Assembly: GCA_947598425.1 (NCBI GenBank)
Contig: CANQFH010000003.1
Location: forward strand, 1-20,646
DNA from: an uncultured Bacilli bacterium
GTDB lineage: Bacteria > Bacillota_I > Bacilli_A > RF39 > UBA660
Reading direction: 5' to 3'
DNA length: 20,646 nucleotides
Notes under the pieces: generated by a model
The model's database searches: none
Seen by the model: only the letters and a program-made list of their open reading frames with translations
Told to the model about the DNA's origin: nothing
In this document: piece by piece, positions 1 to 8,102 of the stretch
Position numbering within the stretch: position 1 is the stretch's first letter
Layout: every line of letters begins with the position of its first letter
Made by a program: the position numbers and the translations under genes

Positions 1-32
1 CTTAGACTCCCTTTATCATCTATATTATCTTT

Positions 33-59
33 ATTATATAATACCCCCCCCGGAGTCAA
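33..59 (-). promoter_or_regulatory. Candidate promoter with G8 tract, for a gene beyond the window edge
   Basis: On the minus strand TTGACT (59-54) is followed by a 15-base spacer and TATAAT (38-33). The spacer holds a run of eight Gs (51-44), striking in such AT-rich DNA. A 15-base spacer is shorter than the usual 16-18; TAATAA (36-31) would give 17. The site lies just downstream of the rpoC terminator, so it would drive the next, unseen gene. The bases around the -35 (60-52) also form an imperfect inverted repeat with 1-10. The call is inference from motif match. Confidence 0.5.
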
Positions 60-72
60 GAATTTTTGCATC

Positions 73-99
73 AAAAAAAGACTTAATTAAAAGTCTTTT
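73..99 (-). terminator. Rho-independent terminator after rpoC
   Basis: The two 9-base arms at 91-99 and 76-84 pair perfectly (AAAAGACTT with AAGTCTTTT) around a 6-base loop. On the minus strand the second arm runs into further Ts, giving seven in a row. It begins 13 bases after the rpoC stop codon and marks the end of the rpoBC transcript. Confidence 0.85.
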
Positions 100-111
100 A
101 CATGTATACTA

Positions 112-3100
112 CTATGCAGTAGCTTCTTCGTCATCATCACCTAAGAATTTTTCTTCTAATACTTCACTAGCGTCATCATCTAATAATTCTTTTTCAAGTT
201 CAAGTTCAATATCACTATATTGTCTTGCACCAGTACCAGCAGGAATTAATTTACCAATAATAACATTCTCTTTTAATCCTACTAAATAATCAGTTTTTCC
301 ACGCATTGCAGCATCAGTTAAAACTCTAGTTGTTTCTTGGAATGAAGCTGCTGATAAGAATGAATCTGTTTCTAGAGATGATTTAGTAATACCTAACATA
401 ATTGGATTTCCTTTAGCAGGTATTCCACCATTTAAGATAACTGGTTTATTTCCTTCAGCAAATTCTCTTAAACTTACAGTTAATCCTTCAACAAAATCAG
501 TATCTCCAGCATCAATTATTCTTACTTTATTAATCATTCTCTTAACAATAATTTCAATATGCTTATCGTTAATATCTACACCTTGTAATTTATAAACATT
601 TTGAATTTCTTTTAAAATATATTCTTGAGCAGTAAGTGGATCAGTAACTGCTAATAACTCTTTTGGAGATATAACTCCTTCAGTAAGTTTATCACCAGCA
701 TTAACTTCATCCCCAACATCTACTCTTAACTTCATATTGTAATTTGTAATATGTTCTTTAACACCAGAAGCATTTTCAATTACAATTGAATGTTTACCAT
801 TTTGTTCAGATATATTAATAACTTTACCAGTAATCTCAGCAATAGTAGCTTTGAATTTTGGAATGCGAGCTTCAAATAATTCTTCTACTCTTGGTAAACC
901 TTGAGTAATATCATCACCACCAGCTACACCACCAGTATGGAATGTACGCATGGTAAGTTGGGTACCAGGTTCTCCAATTGATTGAGCAGCCATAATACCA
1001 ACAGCTTCTCCAGTTTCAACTAAATTACCTGTAGCTAAGTTACGTCCATAACATTTTTGACATACACCATTAGCAGTTTTACAAGTTAGAACACTTCTAA
1101 TTTCAACTTTCTTAATTCCAGCTTTAGTAATCTTAGATACAATATTTTCAGTGATCATTTCTCCAGCATCAAGAATAACTTCTTTAGTTTCGGGATTAAT
1201 AATCTTCTTAGAAGCATATCTACCTAATATACGTTCTGCTAAAGATTCAATTACTGAACCATCTTTATCATTTATTAAATCATAAACAACAACACCTTGC
1301 ATTGAACCACAATCATGTTCTTTAACAATTATATCTTGAGCAACATCTACAAGTCTTCTTGTTAAATAACCAGAGTCGGCAGTTCTAAGAGCCGTATCGG
1401 CAGATCCTTTTCTAGAACCATGTGTTGATAAGAAGAATTCAGATACTGATAATCCTTCCATAAAGCATGATGTAATTGGAATTTCTACGGTTGTACCATC
1501 AGGTTTTGCCATTAAACCACGCATACCAGCAAGTTGTGTAAAGTTAGAGATTTTACCACGGGCACCACTATTCATCATCATAAAGATTGGGTTAGTATAA
1601 TTATCTTTAGATATTTCCGCTAAAGCATTCTTTACTTGATCAGTAGCTTCTGTCCATATTTGAATTACACTATTATATCTTTCTTGTTCAGTAATAAGAC
1701 CTTTTTGATATTGTTTATTAATCTTATCTACTCTACCTTTAGCTTCTTTAATAATTTCATCTTTAGAATCACTTCTAACAACATCAGCAGCAGATACAGT
1801 TATACCAGCAATTGTTGAATATTTAAAACCTTGGTCTTTTAATTTATCTAGCATTACTGATGTTTCAGTAGTTTTATATCTCTTAAATACTTGAGCAATT
1901 ATTTGACCTAAAGTCTTTTGAACAAATGGTCCAACTAAAGGCATCTTTTTAATTTCTTCTTCTAAATTAACTCCCATTTCTAAGAAATATTTACTTGGAG
2001 TTATACCTTCTATATTATCTTTAGTTCCTTCATTTAAATATGGGAATGTATCTGGAAGAATTTCATTAAATTTAATTTTACCTACAGTAGTAATTAAATA
2101 TTTATTTTGTTGTTCTTCAGTAAATAATTTATGTTTAAATGATCTTACTGGAATTGCAATTCTTGTATGTAAATCAATTTCTCTTCTTTCATAAGCCATT
2201 AAGGCTTCATTACAATCTTTATAAGCTTTACCTTCATTATTACCTCCAGCAACTTCCATAGTTAGATAACAATTACCTAAAACCATGTCTTGGCTTGGTG
2301 TAACAATTGGTTTTCCATCTTTAGGGTTTAAAATGTTATTAGCTCCTAACATTAGAATTCTAGCTTCAGCTTTAGCTTCTTCAGATAATGGAACGTGAAC
2401 AGCCATTTGGTCACCATCGAAGTCAGCATTAAACGCTGTACAAACTAATGGGTGTAAACGAATTGCTTTACCACCAACTAATTTTGGTTCAAAAGCTTGA
2501 ATACCTAATCTATGTAGAGTTGGAGCTCTGTTTAACATTACTGGATATTCCGTAATAACATCTTCAACTACATCCCAAACACTTTCATCACGAGATTCAA
2601 TTAACTTTTTAGCACCCTTAATATTATGAGCTAAACCTCTTTCAACTAAACCATGAATAACATGAGGTTTAAATAATTCAATAGCCATTTCTTTTGGTAA
2701 TCCACATTGATACATTTTTAAATTTGGACCAACTACGATAACAGAACGTCCAGAGTAGTCAACTCTTTTACCAAGTAAGTTTTGACGGAATCTACCTTGT
2801 TTTCCTTTAAGCATACTAGATAAACTCTTTAATGGACGATTAGATGCTGCTGTAATACTACGACCTCTTCGACCATTATCAAATAAGGAATCAACTGCTT
2901 CTTGTAACATTCTCTTTTCATTTTGAACAATAATAGTTGGAGCACCTAATTCTAATAATTTCTTTAAACGATTGTTACGATTAATAATACGACGATATAA
3001 ATCATTTAAATCACTTGTAGCAAATCTACCACCATCAAGTTGAATCATTGGTCTTAATTCTGGAGGAATGACTGGAAGAACAGTTAATATCATCCATTCT

Positions 3101-3768
3101 GGTTTATTTCCTGATTCTTGGAATGCTACTAAGGCATCTAATCTTTTAACTAAACGTACTCTTTTTTGACTAGTAGCATCTTCTAATTCTTTACGAACGC
3201 TTTCAACTTCTTTATCAATATCAACTCTTTTTAATAATTCTTGGATAGCTTCAGCACCCATACCTACTTTAAAAGTATTACCATATTTTTCATAATAAGC
3301 ACGATATTCTTTATCAGATAATGTTTGTTTAGCTTCTAAAGGAACATTACCAGGATCAATAACAACATAACTTACAAAATATAAAACTTCTTCTAAATCT
3401 CTAGGACTCATATCTAAAACTAAGCCCATTTTAGATGGAACACCTTTAAAGAACCAAATGTGGGAACAAGGAGCAGCAAGTTCAATATGTCCCATTCTTT
3501 CTCTTCTGACTTTAGAACGAGTAACTTCTACTCCACAACGATCACAAACAACATTTTTATATCTTAATCTTTTGTATTTTCCACATGAACATTCAAAGTC
3601 TTTAGTTGGTCCAAAGATTTTTTCACAGAATAATCCATCTCTTTCTGGTTTTAAAGTACGATAGTTTATTGTTTCTGGCTTTTTAACTTCGCCATAAGAC
3701 CAACTACGAATTTTTTCAGGTGATGCAATACTAATTTTTATTCCTTTAAATTTACTTACATCTATCAT
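112..3768 (-). CDS. rpoC: DNA-directed RNA polymerase subunit beta'
   Basis: RpoC is the beta' subunit of RNA polymerase and carries the catalytic magnesium site. The 1218-residue product is close to the usual Firmicutes length. The N-terminal zinc site is Cys60, Cys62, Cys75 and Cys78. The catalytic loop NADFDGD lies at 447-453, with Asp449, Asp451 and Asp453. The second zinc site is Cys820, Cys896, Cys903 and Cys906. The bridge-helix/trigger-loop region with GIMAAQSIGEPGTQ and MRTFHTGG follows. The C-terminus is acidic. The start ATG overlaps the rpoB TAA stop by one base (TAATG), and GAGGTGG lies five bases upstream of it, inside rpoB. Expression is therefore coupled to rpoB. A hairpin terminator follows the TAG stop. 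I see no frameshift or missing catalytic residue. Confidence 0.99.
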   Translation of the reverse strand: MIDVSKFKGIKISIASPEKIRSWSYGEVKKPETINYRTLKPERDGLFCEKIFGPTKDFECSCGKYKRLRYKNVVCDRCGVEVTRSKVRRERMGHIELAAPCSHIWFFKGVPSKMGLVLDMSPRDLEEVLYFVSYVVIDPGNVPLEAKQTLSDKEYRAYYEKYGNTFKVGMGAEAIQELLKRVDIDKEVESVRKELEDATSQKRVRLVKRLDALVAFQESGNKPEWMILTVLPVIPPELRPMIQLDGGRFATSDLNDLYRRIINRNNRLKKLLELGAPTIIVQNEKRMLQEAVDSLFDNGRRGRSITAASNRPLKSLSSMLKGKQGRFRQNLLGKRVDYSGRSVIVVGPNLKMYQCGLPKEMAIELFKPHVIHGLVERGLAHNIKGAKKLIESRDESVWDVVEDVITEYPVMLNRAPTLHRLGIQAFEPKLVGGKAIRLHPLVCTAFNADFDGDQMAVHVPLSEEAKAEARILMLGANNILNPKDGKPIVTPSQDMVLGNCYLTMEVAGGNNEGKAYKDCNEALMAYERREIDLHTRIAIPVRSFKHKLFTEEQQNKYLITTVGKIKFNEILPDTFPYLNEGTKDNIEGITPSKYFLEMGVNLEEEIKKMPLVGPFVQKTLGQIIAQVFKRYKTTETSVMLDKLKDQGFKYSTIAGITVSAADVVRSDSKDEIIKEAKGRVDKINKQYQKGLITEQERYNSVIQIWTEATDQVKNALAEISKDNYTNPIFMMMNSGARGKISNFTQLAGMRGLMAKPDGTTVEIPITSCFMEGLSVSEFFLSTHGSRKGSADTALRTADSGYLTRRLVDVAQDIIVKEHDCGSMQGVVVYDLINDKDGSVIESLAERILGRYASKKIINPETKEVILDAGEMITENIVSKITKAGIKKVEIRSVLTCKTANGVCQKCYGRNLATGNLVETGEAVGIMAAQSIGEPGTQLTMRTFHTGGVAGGDDITQGLPRVEELFEARIPKFKATIAEITGKVINISEQNGKHSIVIENASGVKEHITNYNMKLRVDVGDEVNAGDKLTEGVISPKELLAVTDPLTAQEYILKEIQNVYKLQGVDINDKHIEIIVKRMINKVRIIDAGDTDFVEGLTVSLREFAEGNKPVILNGGIPAKGNPIMLGITKSSLETDSFLSAASFQETTRVLTDAAMRGKTDYLVGLKENVIIGKLIPAGTGARQYSDIELELEKELLDDDASEVLEEKFLGDDDEEATA

Positions 3769-6700
3769 TATTCCACCTCATCAATATCTTCTAAATCTCC
3801 TGGGAATTCTAAATCATCTAAGGAAACATCCTCTTCATCTTCTTCTTCCATTTCACTTTCAATAAATGGTACTGGATCTTCTTCCTTACTATCAGGGATT
3901 TCAATCTCTTCTATTCTAAATGGTTCATCACCATCTTCATCTTCTTCTATATCTTTAAATTCATGTACTTCATCATCATTATCAATTACTTGTACATCTA
4001 AACCTAAGGCTTGGAATTCTTTTACTAATACTCTAAATGATTCTGGAACACCTGCTTGATTAACAAGTTTACCTTTTACTAAAGCTTCATATACTTTAAC
4101 ACGACCAACAATATCATCAGCTTTGACAGTTAAGATTTCTTGAAGAACATGAGCAGCACCATAAGCATATAAGGCCCAAACTTCCATTTCTCCAAATCTT
4201 TGACCACCAAATTGAGCTTTACCTCCTAAAGGTTGTTGAGTAACTAATGAATATGGTCCAGTTGCTCTAGCATGTAATTTATCATCAACCATGTGGTGTA
4301 ATTTAACCATATACATAACTCCAACAGATATTCTTTGATCAAATGGTTCACCAGTACGGCCATTATATAAAACAGTTTTACCATCTGGATCCATACCTGC
4401 TTCAGCCATTTCTTCTTGAATATCTTCCCAAGATGCACTATCAAATACTGGAGTAGCATAATGAACACCTAATTTTTTACCAGCCATTCCTAAATGTAAT
4501 TCCAAGATTTGACCAATATTCATTCTTGATGGAACTCCTAATGGATTTAACATAACATCTACAGGACGACCATCTGGTAGATATGGCATATCTTCTTCTG
4601 GTAATATAAGGGAAATAACACCTTTGTTACCATGACGTCCAGACATTTTATCACCAATTTGAATTTTTCTCTTTTGAATAATATAAACTCTTATAACTTT
4701 GGATACACCAGCAGGAAGTTCATCACTATTTTCTTTAGTATAAACTTTAACATCATGAACTACACCACCAGCACCATGCTCTACTCTTAAAGATGTATCT
4801 CTTACTTCTCGAGTTTTTTCTCCAAAGATAGCATGTAATAATTTTTCTTCACTAGTTAATTCTTGAACACCTTTAGGTGTAACTTTACCAACTAAGATAT
4901 CTCCTTCTTTAACTTCAGTACCAATCTTAATAATACCATCAGCATCTAAGTTTTTACGGGCATCTTCACCAACATTAGGAATATCTCTAGTGATTTCTTC
5001 TGGTCCTAATTTAGTATCACGACAATCAATATCGTAATGATCTATATGTAATGATGTATAAACATCATCTTTAACTAATTTTTCATTTAAGATAACAGCA
5101 TCTTCATAATTATAACCATTATATGTCATGAAGGCTACAGTCATATTCTTACCTAAAGCAAGTTCACCTTTTTCAGTAGATGGACCATCAGCAATTACTT
5201 GACCACGATGGACTTTATCACCTTTTTTAACTAAAGGATGATGATTAATAGAACTAGAGGCATTACTTCTTTCAAAGTTAGCTAAATGATAAGTATCAGA
5301 ACCTTCTTTAACTTTAACAACAATTTTTAAGCCATCAGCATATTCAACAACACCATCAGCTTTACAAACAATGGTAGAACCCGAATCACGAGCTGCGATC
5401 CATTCAACACCAGTACCAACAATTGGAGCTTCACTTGTTAAAAGAGGTACAGCTTGTCTTTGCATGTTAGATCCCATTAAGGTTCTATTGGCGTCATCGA
5501 ATTCCAAGAATGGAATACAACTTGTAGTAATAGATACTACTTGGCTTGGTGCAACGTCAACATAATCAACTAACTCTCTTTTGACCATAACGTTATCGCC
5601 ATTATGACGAACTAGAATTTCATCATCTATTATTTTATTATTATCATCTAAATGAACTGTTGCTTGACTAATATATAAATCTTGTTCTTCATCAGCAGTC
5701 ATATAAGTAATATCACTCTTAACAACACCATTTTCAACTTTACGATATGGAGTCATTATAAAGCCATATTCATTGATCTTTGCATATCCCGCTAAAGATG
5801 TAATAAGTCCGATGTTTTGACCTTCTGGAGATTCAATTGGACAAATACGACCATAGTGAGATGAGTTAACATCACGAACATCCATACCAGCACGTTCCCT
5901 AGAAAGACCACCAGGTCCTAAACTAGATAAACGTCTTTTATCAGTTAATTCAGCAATTGGATTAATTTGATCCATGAATTTTGATAATTGGCTAGAACCA
6001 AAGAATTCTTTTAAAGCTGCAGTTACTGGTCTTATATTAATTAAAGTTTTTGGAGTAATATTTTCTACTTCTTGAGTAGTCATTCTTTCTCTTATTACTC
6101 TTTCCATTCTAGATACACCAGTTCTAAATTGATTTTGAATAAGTTCTCCAACTTGTCTAACACGACGATTACCTAAGTTATCAATTTCATCAGTATTACC
6201 AATATTATCATGTAAATTTAAATAATATGATACTGCTGCATAAATATCTGGTATTGTAAGTCTTTTTTCATCAATACTTTGATCATTACCTATAATTTTA
6301 ATAGTTTTCTTTGGATCATTTTTATCATATACTAAAACTTCTTGAATTTTATTATAATCATCAAGTTCCATATTTGTAATAGTTTCTTTTAAATTATAAC
6401 CAGTACTAAAGATTTCTTTTAAAGTTATCAAAACATCTTTAGTTATTTCAGTACCTTTAGCTACTACTACTTTACCATCTTTTTTAATATTTTCTGCTAA
6501 AGTACAACCAAGTAGTCTATCACATACATTTAATTTCTTATTAAATTTATAACGTCCTACTTTAGCTAAGTCATAACGGAAACGATCAAAGAATCTTGTA
6601 ATTAATTGATTCTTTGCACTATCTAATGTTGCTGGTTCTCCAGGTCTTAATTTTTCATAAATTTCAATTAAGGCTTCATCAGTATTCTTAGTACTATCTT

Positions 6701-7367
6701 TTTGAATTGTATTTTGTAAATATTCATTCTCACCAAAAACACTAATAATGTCTTCATCACTAGATAAACCAATTGCTCTTAAGAATGTTGTAATCGGTAC
6801 TTTTCTCGTTCTATCAATTCTAACATAGACAATATTTTTAGCATCAGTTTCAAATTCTAACCAAGTACCTTTATTAGGTATAACTTCTCCTGATATAATA
6901 TGTCTACCATTTTTATCAATTTCTTTTTTAAAATAAATTGATGGACTACGAACAAGTTGAGAGACAATAACTCTTTCAGCACCATTAATAATGAAGGTAC
7001 CTGCTTCAGTCATTAATGGCATATCTCCTAGGAATATTTCTTGTTCTTTTACTTCTCCTGTTTCATGAATGAATAATCTTGCTTCTACTTTTAATGGTGC
7101 AGCATAATTAACCATTCTTTCTTTTGCTTCTTTAATAGAGTATCTTGGAGTTTCAAAGGAATAATCTCCAAATTCTAAAGAAATATTACCAGTAAATGAT
7201 TCCACAGGAAATAAATCATCAAATACTTCTTTTATTCCTACTTCTAAGAAGTCTTGATAACTTTTCTTTTGAATCTCTAATAAGTCCGCAAGTTCTAGCG
7301 TATTTTTTGATTTAGCAAAGCTTCTTCTTTCTCTGTAATCACCAAATTTTAAGGTCTTATAAGCCAC
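3768..7367 (-). CDS. rpoB: DNA-directed RNA polymerase subunit beta
   Basis: RpoB is the beta subunit of RNA polymerase. I place the start at GTG 7367 (1199 residues). AGGGGTGAT lies immediately upstream with good spacing, and the protein then begins like other RpoBs, with a YRERRSFAK segment soon after. An in-frame ATG at 7385 has no ribosome binding site and would add six residues. The rifampicin-pocket segment SSQLSKFMDQINPIAEL followed by TDKRRLSSLGPGG is easily aligned. Lys463 (AAA 5981-5979) replaces the usual Gln (E. coli 513) and Asp476 (GAT 5942-5940) replaces the usual His (E. coli 526). Both changes are known rifampicin-resistance substitutions. The last ~71 residues (from about 1129) form an Asp/Glu-rich tail, longer than I expect for the family. 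The gene has its own promoter at 7429-7457 and overlaps rpoC by one base. Confidence 0.98.
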   Translation of the reverse strand: MAYKTLKFGDYRERRSFAKSKNTLELADLLEIQKKSYQDFLEVGIKEVFDDLFPVESFTGNISLEFGDYSFETPRYSIKEAKERMVNYAAPLKVEARLFIHETGEVKEQEIFLGDMPLMTEAGTFIINGAERVIVSQLVRSPSIYFKKEIDKNGRHIISGEVIPNKGTWLEFETDAKNIVYVRIDRTRKVPITTFLRAIGLSSDEDIISVFGENEYLQNTIQKDSTKNTDEALIEIYEKLRPGEPATLDSAKNQLITRFFDRFRYDLAKVGRYKFNKKLNVCDRLLGCTLAENIKKDGKVVVAKGTEITKDVLITLKEIFSTGYNLKETITNMELDDYNKIQEVLVYDKNDPKKTIKIIGNDQSIDEKRLTIPDIYAAVSYYLNLHDNIGNTDEIDNLGNRRVRQVGELIQNQFRTGVSRMERVIRERMTTQEVENITPKTLINIRPVTAALKEFFGSSQLSKFMDQINPIAELTDKRRLSSLGPGGLSRERAGMDVRDVNSSHYGRICPIESPEGQNIGLITSLAGYAKINEYGFIMTPYRKVENGVVKSDITYMTADEEQDLYISQATVHLDDNNKIIDDEILVRHNGDNVMVKRELVDYVDVAPSQVVSITTSCIPFLEFDDANRTLMGSNMQRQAVPLLTSEAPIVGTGVEWIAARDSGSTIVCKADGVVEYADGLKIVVKVKEGSDTYHLANFERSNASSSINHHPLVKKGDKVHRGQVIADGPSTEKGELALGKNMTVAFMTYNGYNYEDAVILNEKLVKDDVYTSLHIDHYDIDCRDTKLGPEEITRDIPNVGEDARKNLDADGIIKIGTEVKEGDILVGKVTPKGVQELTSEEKLLHAIFGEKTREVRDTSLRVEHGAGGVVHDVKVYTKENSDELPAGVSKVIRVYIIQKRKIQIGDKMSGRHGNKGVISLILPEEDMPYLPDGRPVDVMLNPLGVPSRMNIGQILELHLGMAGKKLGVHYATPVFDSASWEDIQEEMAEAGMDPDGKTVLYNGRTGEPFDQRISVGVMYMVKLHHMVDDKLHARATGPYSLVTQQPLGGKAQFGGQRFGEMEVWALYAYGAAHVLQEILTVKADDIVGRVKVYEALVKGKLVNQAGVPESFRVLVKEFQALGLDVQVIDNDDEVHEFKDIEEDEDGDEPFRIEEIEIPDSKEEDPVPFIESEMEEEDEEDVSLDDLEFPGDLEDIDEVE

Positions 7368-7428
7368 GATATCACCCCTATACATAGATTAACTTTAGTG
7401 AAAAATATAAATACGTCACCAATTTAAA

Positions 7429-7457
7429 ATTTTATCAGTAAATAATAATAAAGTCAA
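7429..7457 (-). promoter_or_regulatory. Promoter of rpoB-rpoC
   Basis: TTGACT (7457-7452) begins on the base right after the methyltransferase stop codon. A 17-base spacer leads to TAAAAT (7434-7429), with a TG one base upstream of the -10, giving an extended -10. The start point would leave a leader of about 55 bases before the GTG of rpoB. The leader can fold into a 7-bp hairpin (TTGGTGA with TCACTAA, one G-U pair) of unknown relevance. Confidence 0.8.
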
Positions 7458-8048
7458 CTAATTTTTAACAGAAAGTACCCAAAATCCTTTACTTTTACCT
7501 TTTAATAAGCAACTGTATTCTTTTTCCAACTCTAACTTAATACTTTTGGCTCCTTTATCTTTATGTATCACAAACCAAAATTCCCCATCTTTATTTAATC
7601 TTTCTAAGCCACCATAAATAAAAGCTTTTAAAACATCTTTACCTGCCCTTATTGGAGGATTAGATATAATTAAATCATATTTATTCTTTACTTCTTGATA
7701 AATATCACTTGCAAAACATGTAGCATCTACTTTATTTTCTTTAATATTCATATTACATAAATGAATTGCTCTATTATTAATATCAGCCATATCTACATGT
7801 TTATTTAATACTTTACTTAAAGTAATCCCTATAAATCCATAACCACATCCTATATCTAAAATACTCTCAATATCTTTTTTATCTTCTTCTAAAAAAGTTT
7901 TCACTAAAAACAAACTAGCATAATCAATTTTATTTTTAGAAAAAACTCCATTATCACTTTTAAATATAAAATTATAAGCATTCAAAGAAAAATTTATTTC
8001 TCTTATTTCACTTCTCAAATTTTGATTGTTTGTAAAATAATGTTCCAA
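7458..8048 (-). CDS. ybxB: YbxB/RsmC-like SAM-dependent methyltransferase
   Basis: This is a class I SAM-dependent methyltransferase of the RsmC/MTS small-domain family, whose characterised members methylate guanine N2 in rRNA. The 196-residue size and its place directly before rpoB match Bacillus ybxB. The SAM-binding motif I, LDIGCGYGF, is at about 64-72, an acidic position at Asp89 follows, and the catalytic motif NPPIRAGK is at 130-137. The start is TTG at 8048, preceded by GAGGAAA at good spacing; no better ATG is available. A promoter (8074-8102) overlaps the end of the preceding repeat-protein gene. The exact rRNA target cannot be read from sequence. In most Firmicutes rplJ-rplL lie upstream; here a repeat-protein operon takes their place. 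Confidence 0.9.
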   Translation of the reverse strand: MEHYFTNNQNLRSEIREINFSLNAYNFIFKSDNGVFSKNKIDYASLFLVKTFLEEDKKDIESILDIGCGYGFIGITLSKVLNKHVDMADINNRAIHLCNMNIKENKVDATCFASDIYQEVKNKYDLIISNPPIRAGKDVLKAFIYGGLERLNKDGEFWFVIHKDKGAKSIKLELEKEYSCLLKGKSKGFWVLSVKN

Positions 8049-8073
8049 ATATTTTCCTCGTTTCGTACTATTA

Positions 8074-8102
8074 ATTATAACATAACTTTAAATTCTAAAC
8101 AA
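8074..8102 (-). promoter_or_regulatory. Extended -10 promoter of the methyltransferase gene
   Basis: TTGTTT (8102-8097), a 17-base spacer, and TATAAT (8079-8074) preceded by TGT, which makes an extended -10. The -35 overlaps the TAG stop of the preceding repeat-protein gene, and no terminator lies between them. The -35 is weak (3 of 6), but the perfect extended -10 compensates. Confidence 0.65.

Noticed and set aside
1636..1818. Plus-strand open frames inside rpoC, rpoB, hup and spoIVA (for example here, 3458-3664, 5371-5565, 15972-16277)
   Set aside because: They lie opposite strongly conserved genes, have no supporting start sites or family features, and are shadows of the real frames.
7368..7385. 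ATG 7385 as the rpoB start
   Set aside because: It has no ribosome binding site, while GTG 7367 has AGGGGTGAT at good spacing and gives a normal RpoB N-terminus.
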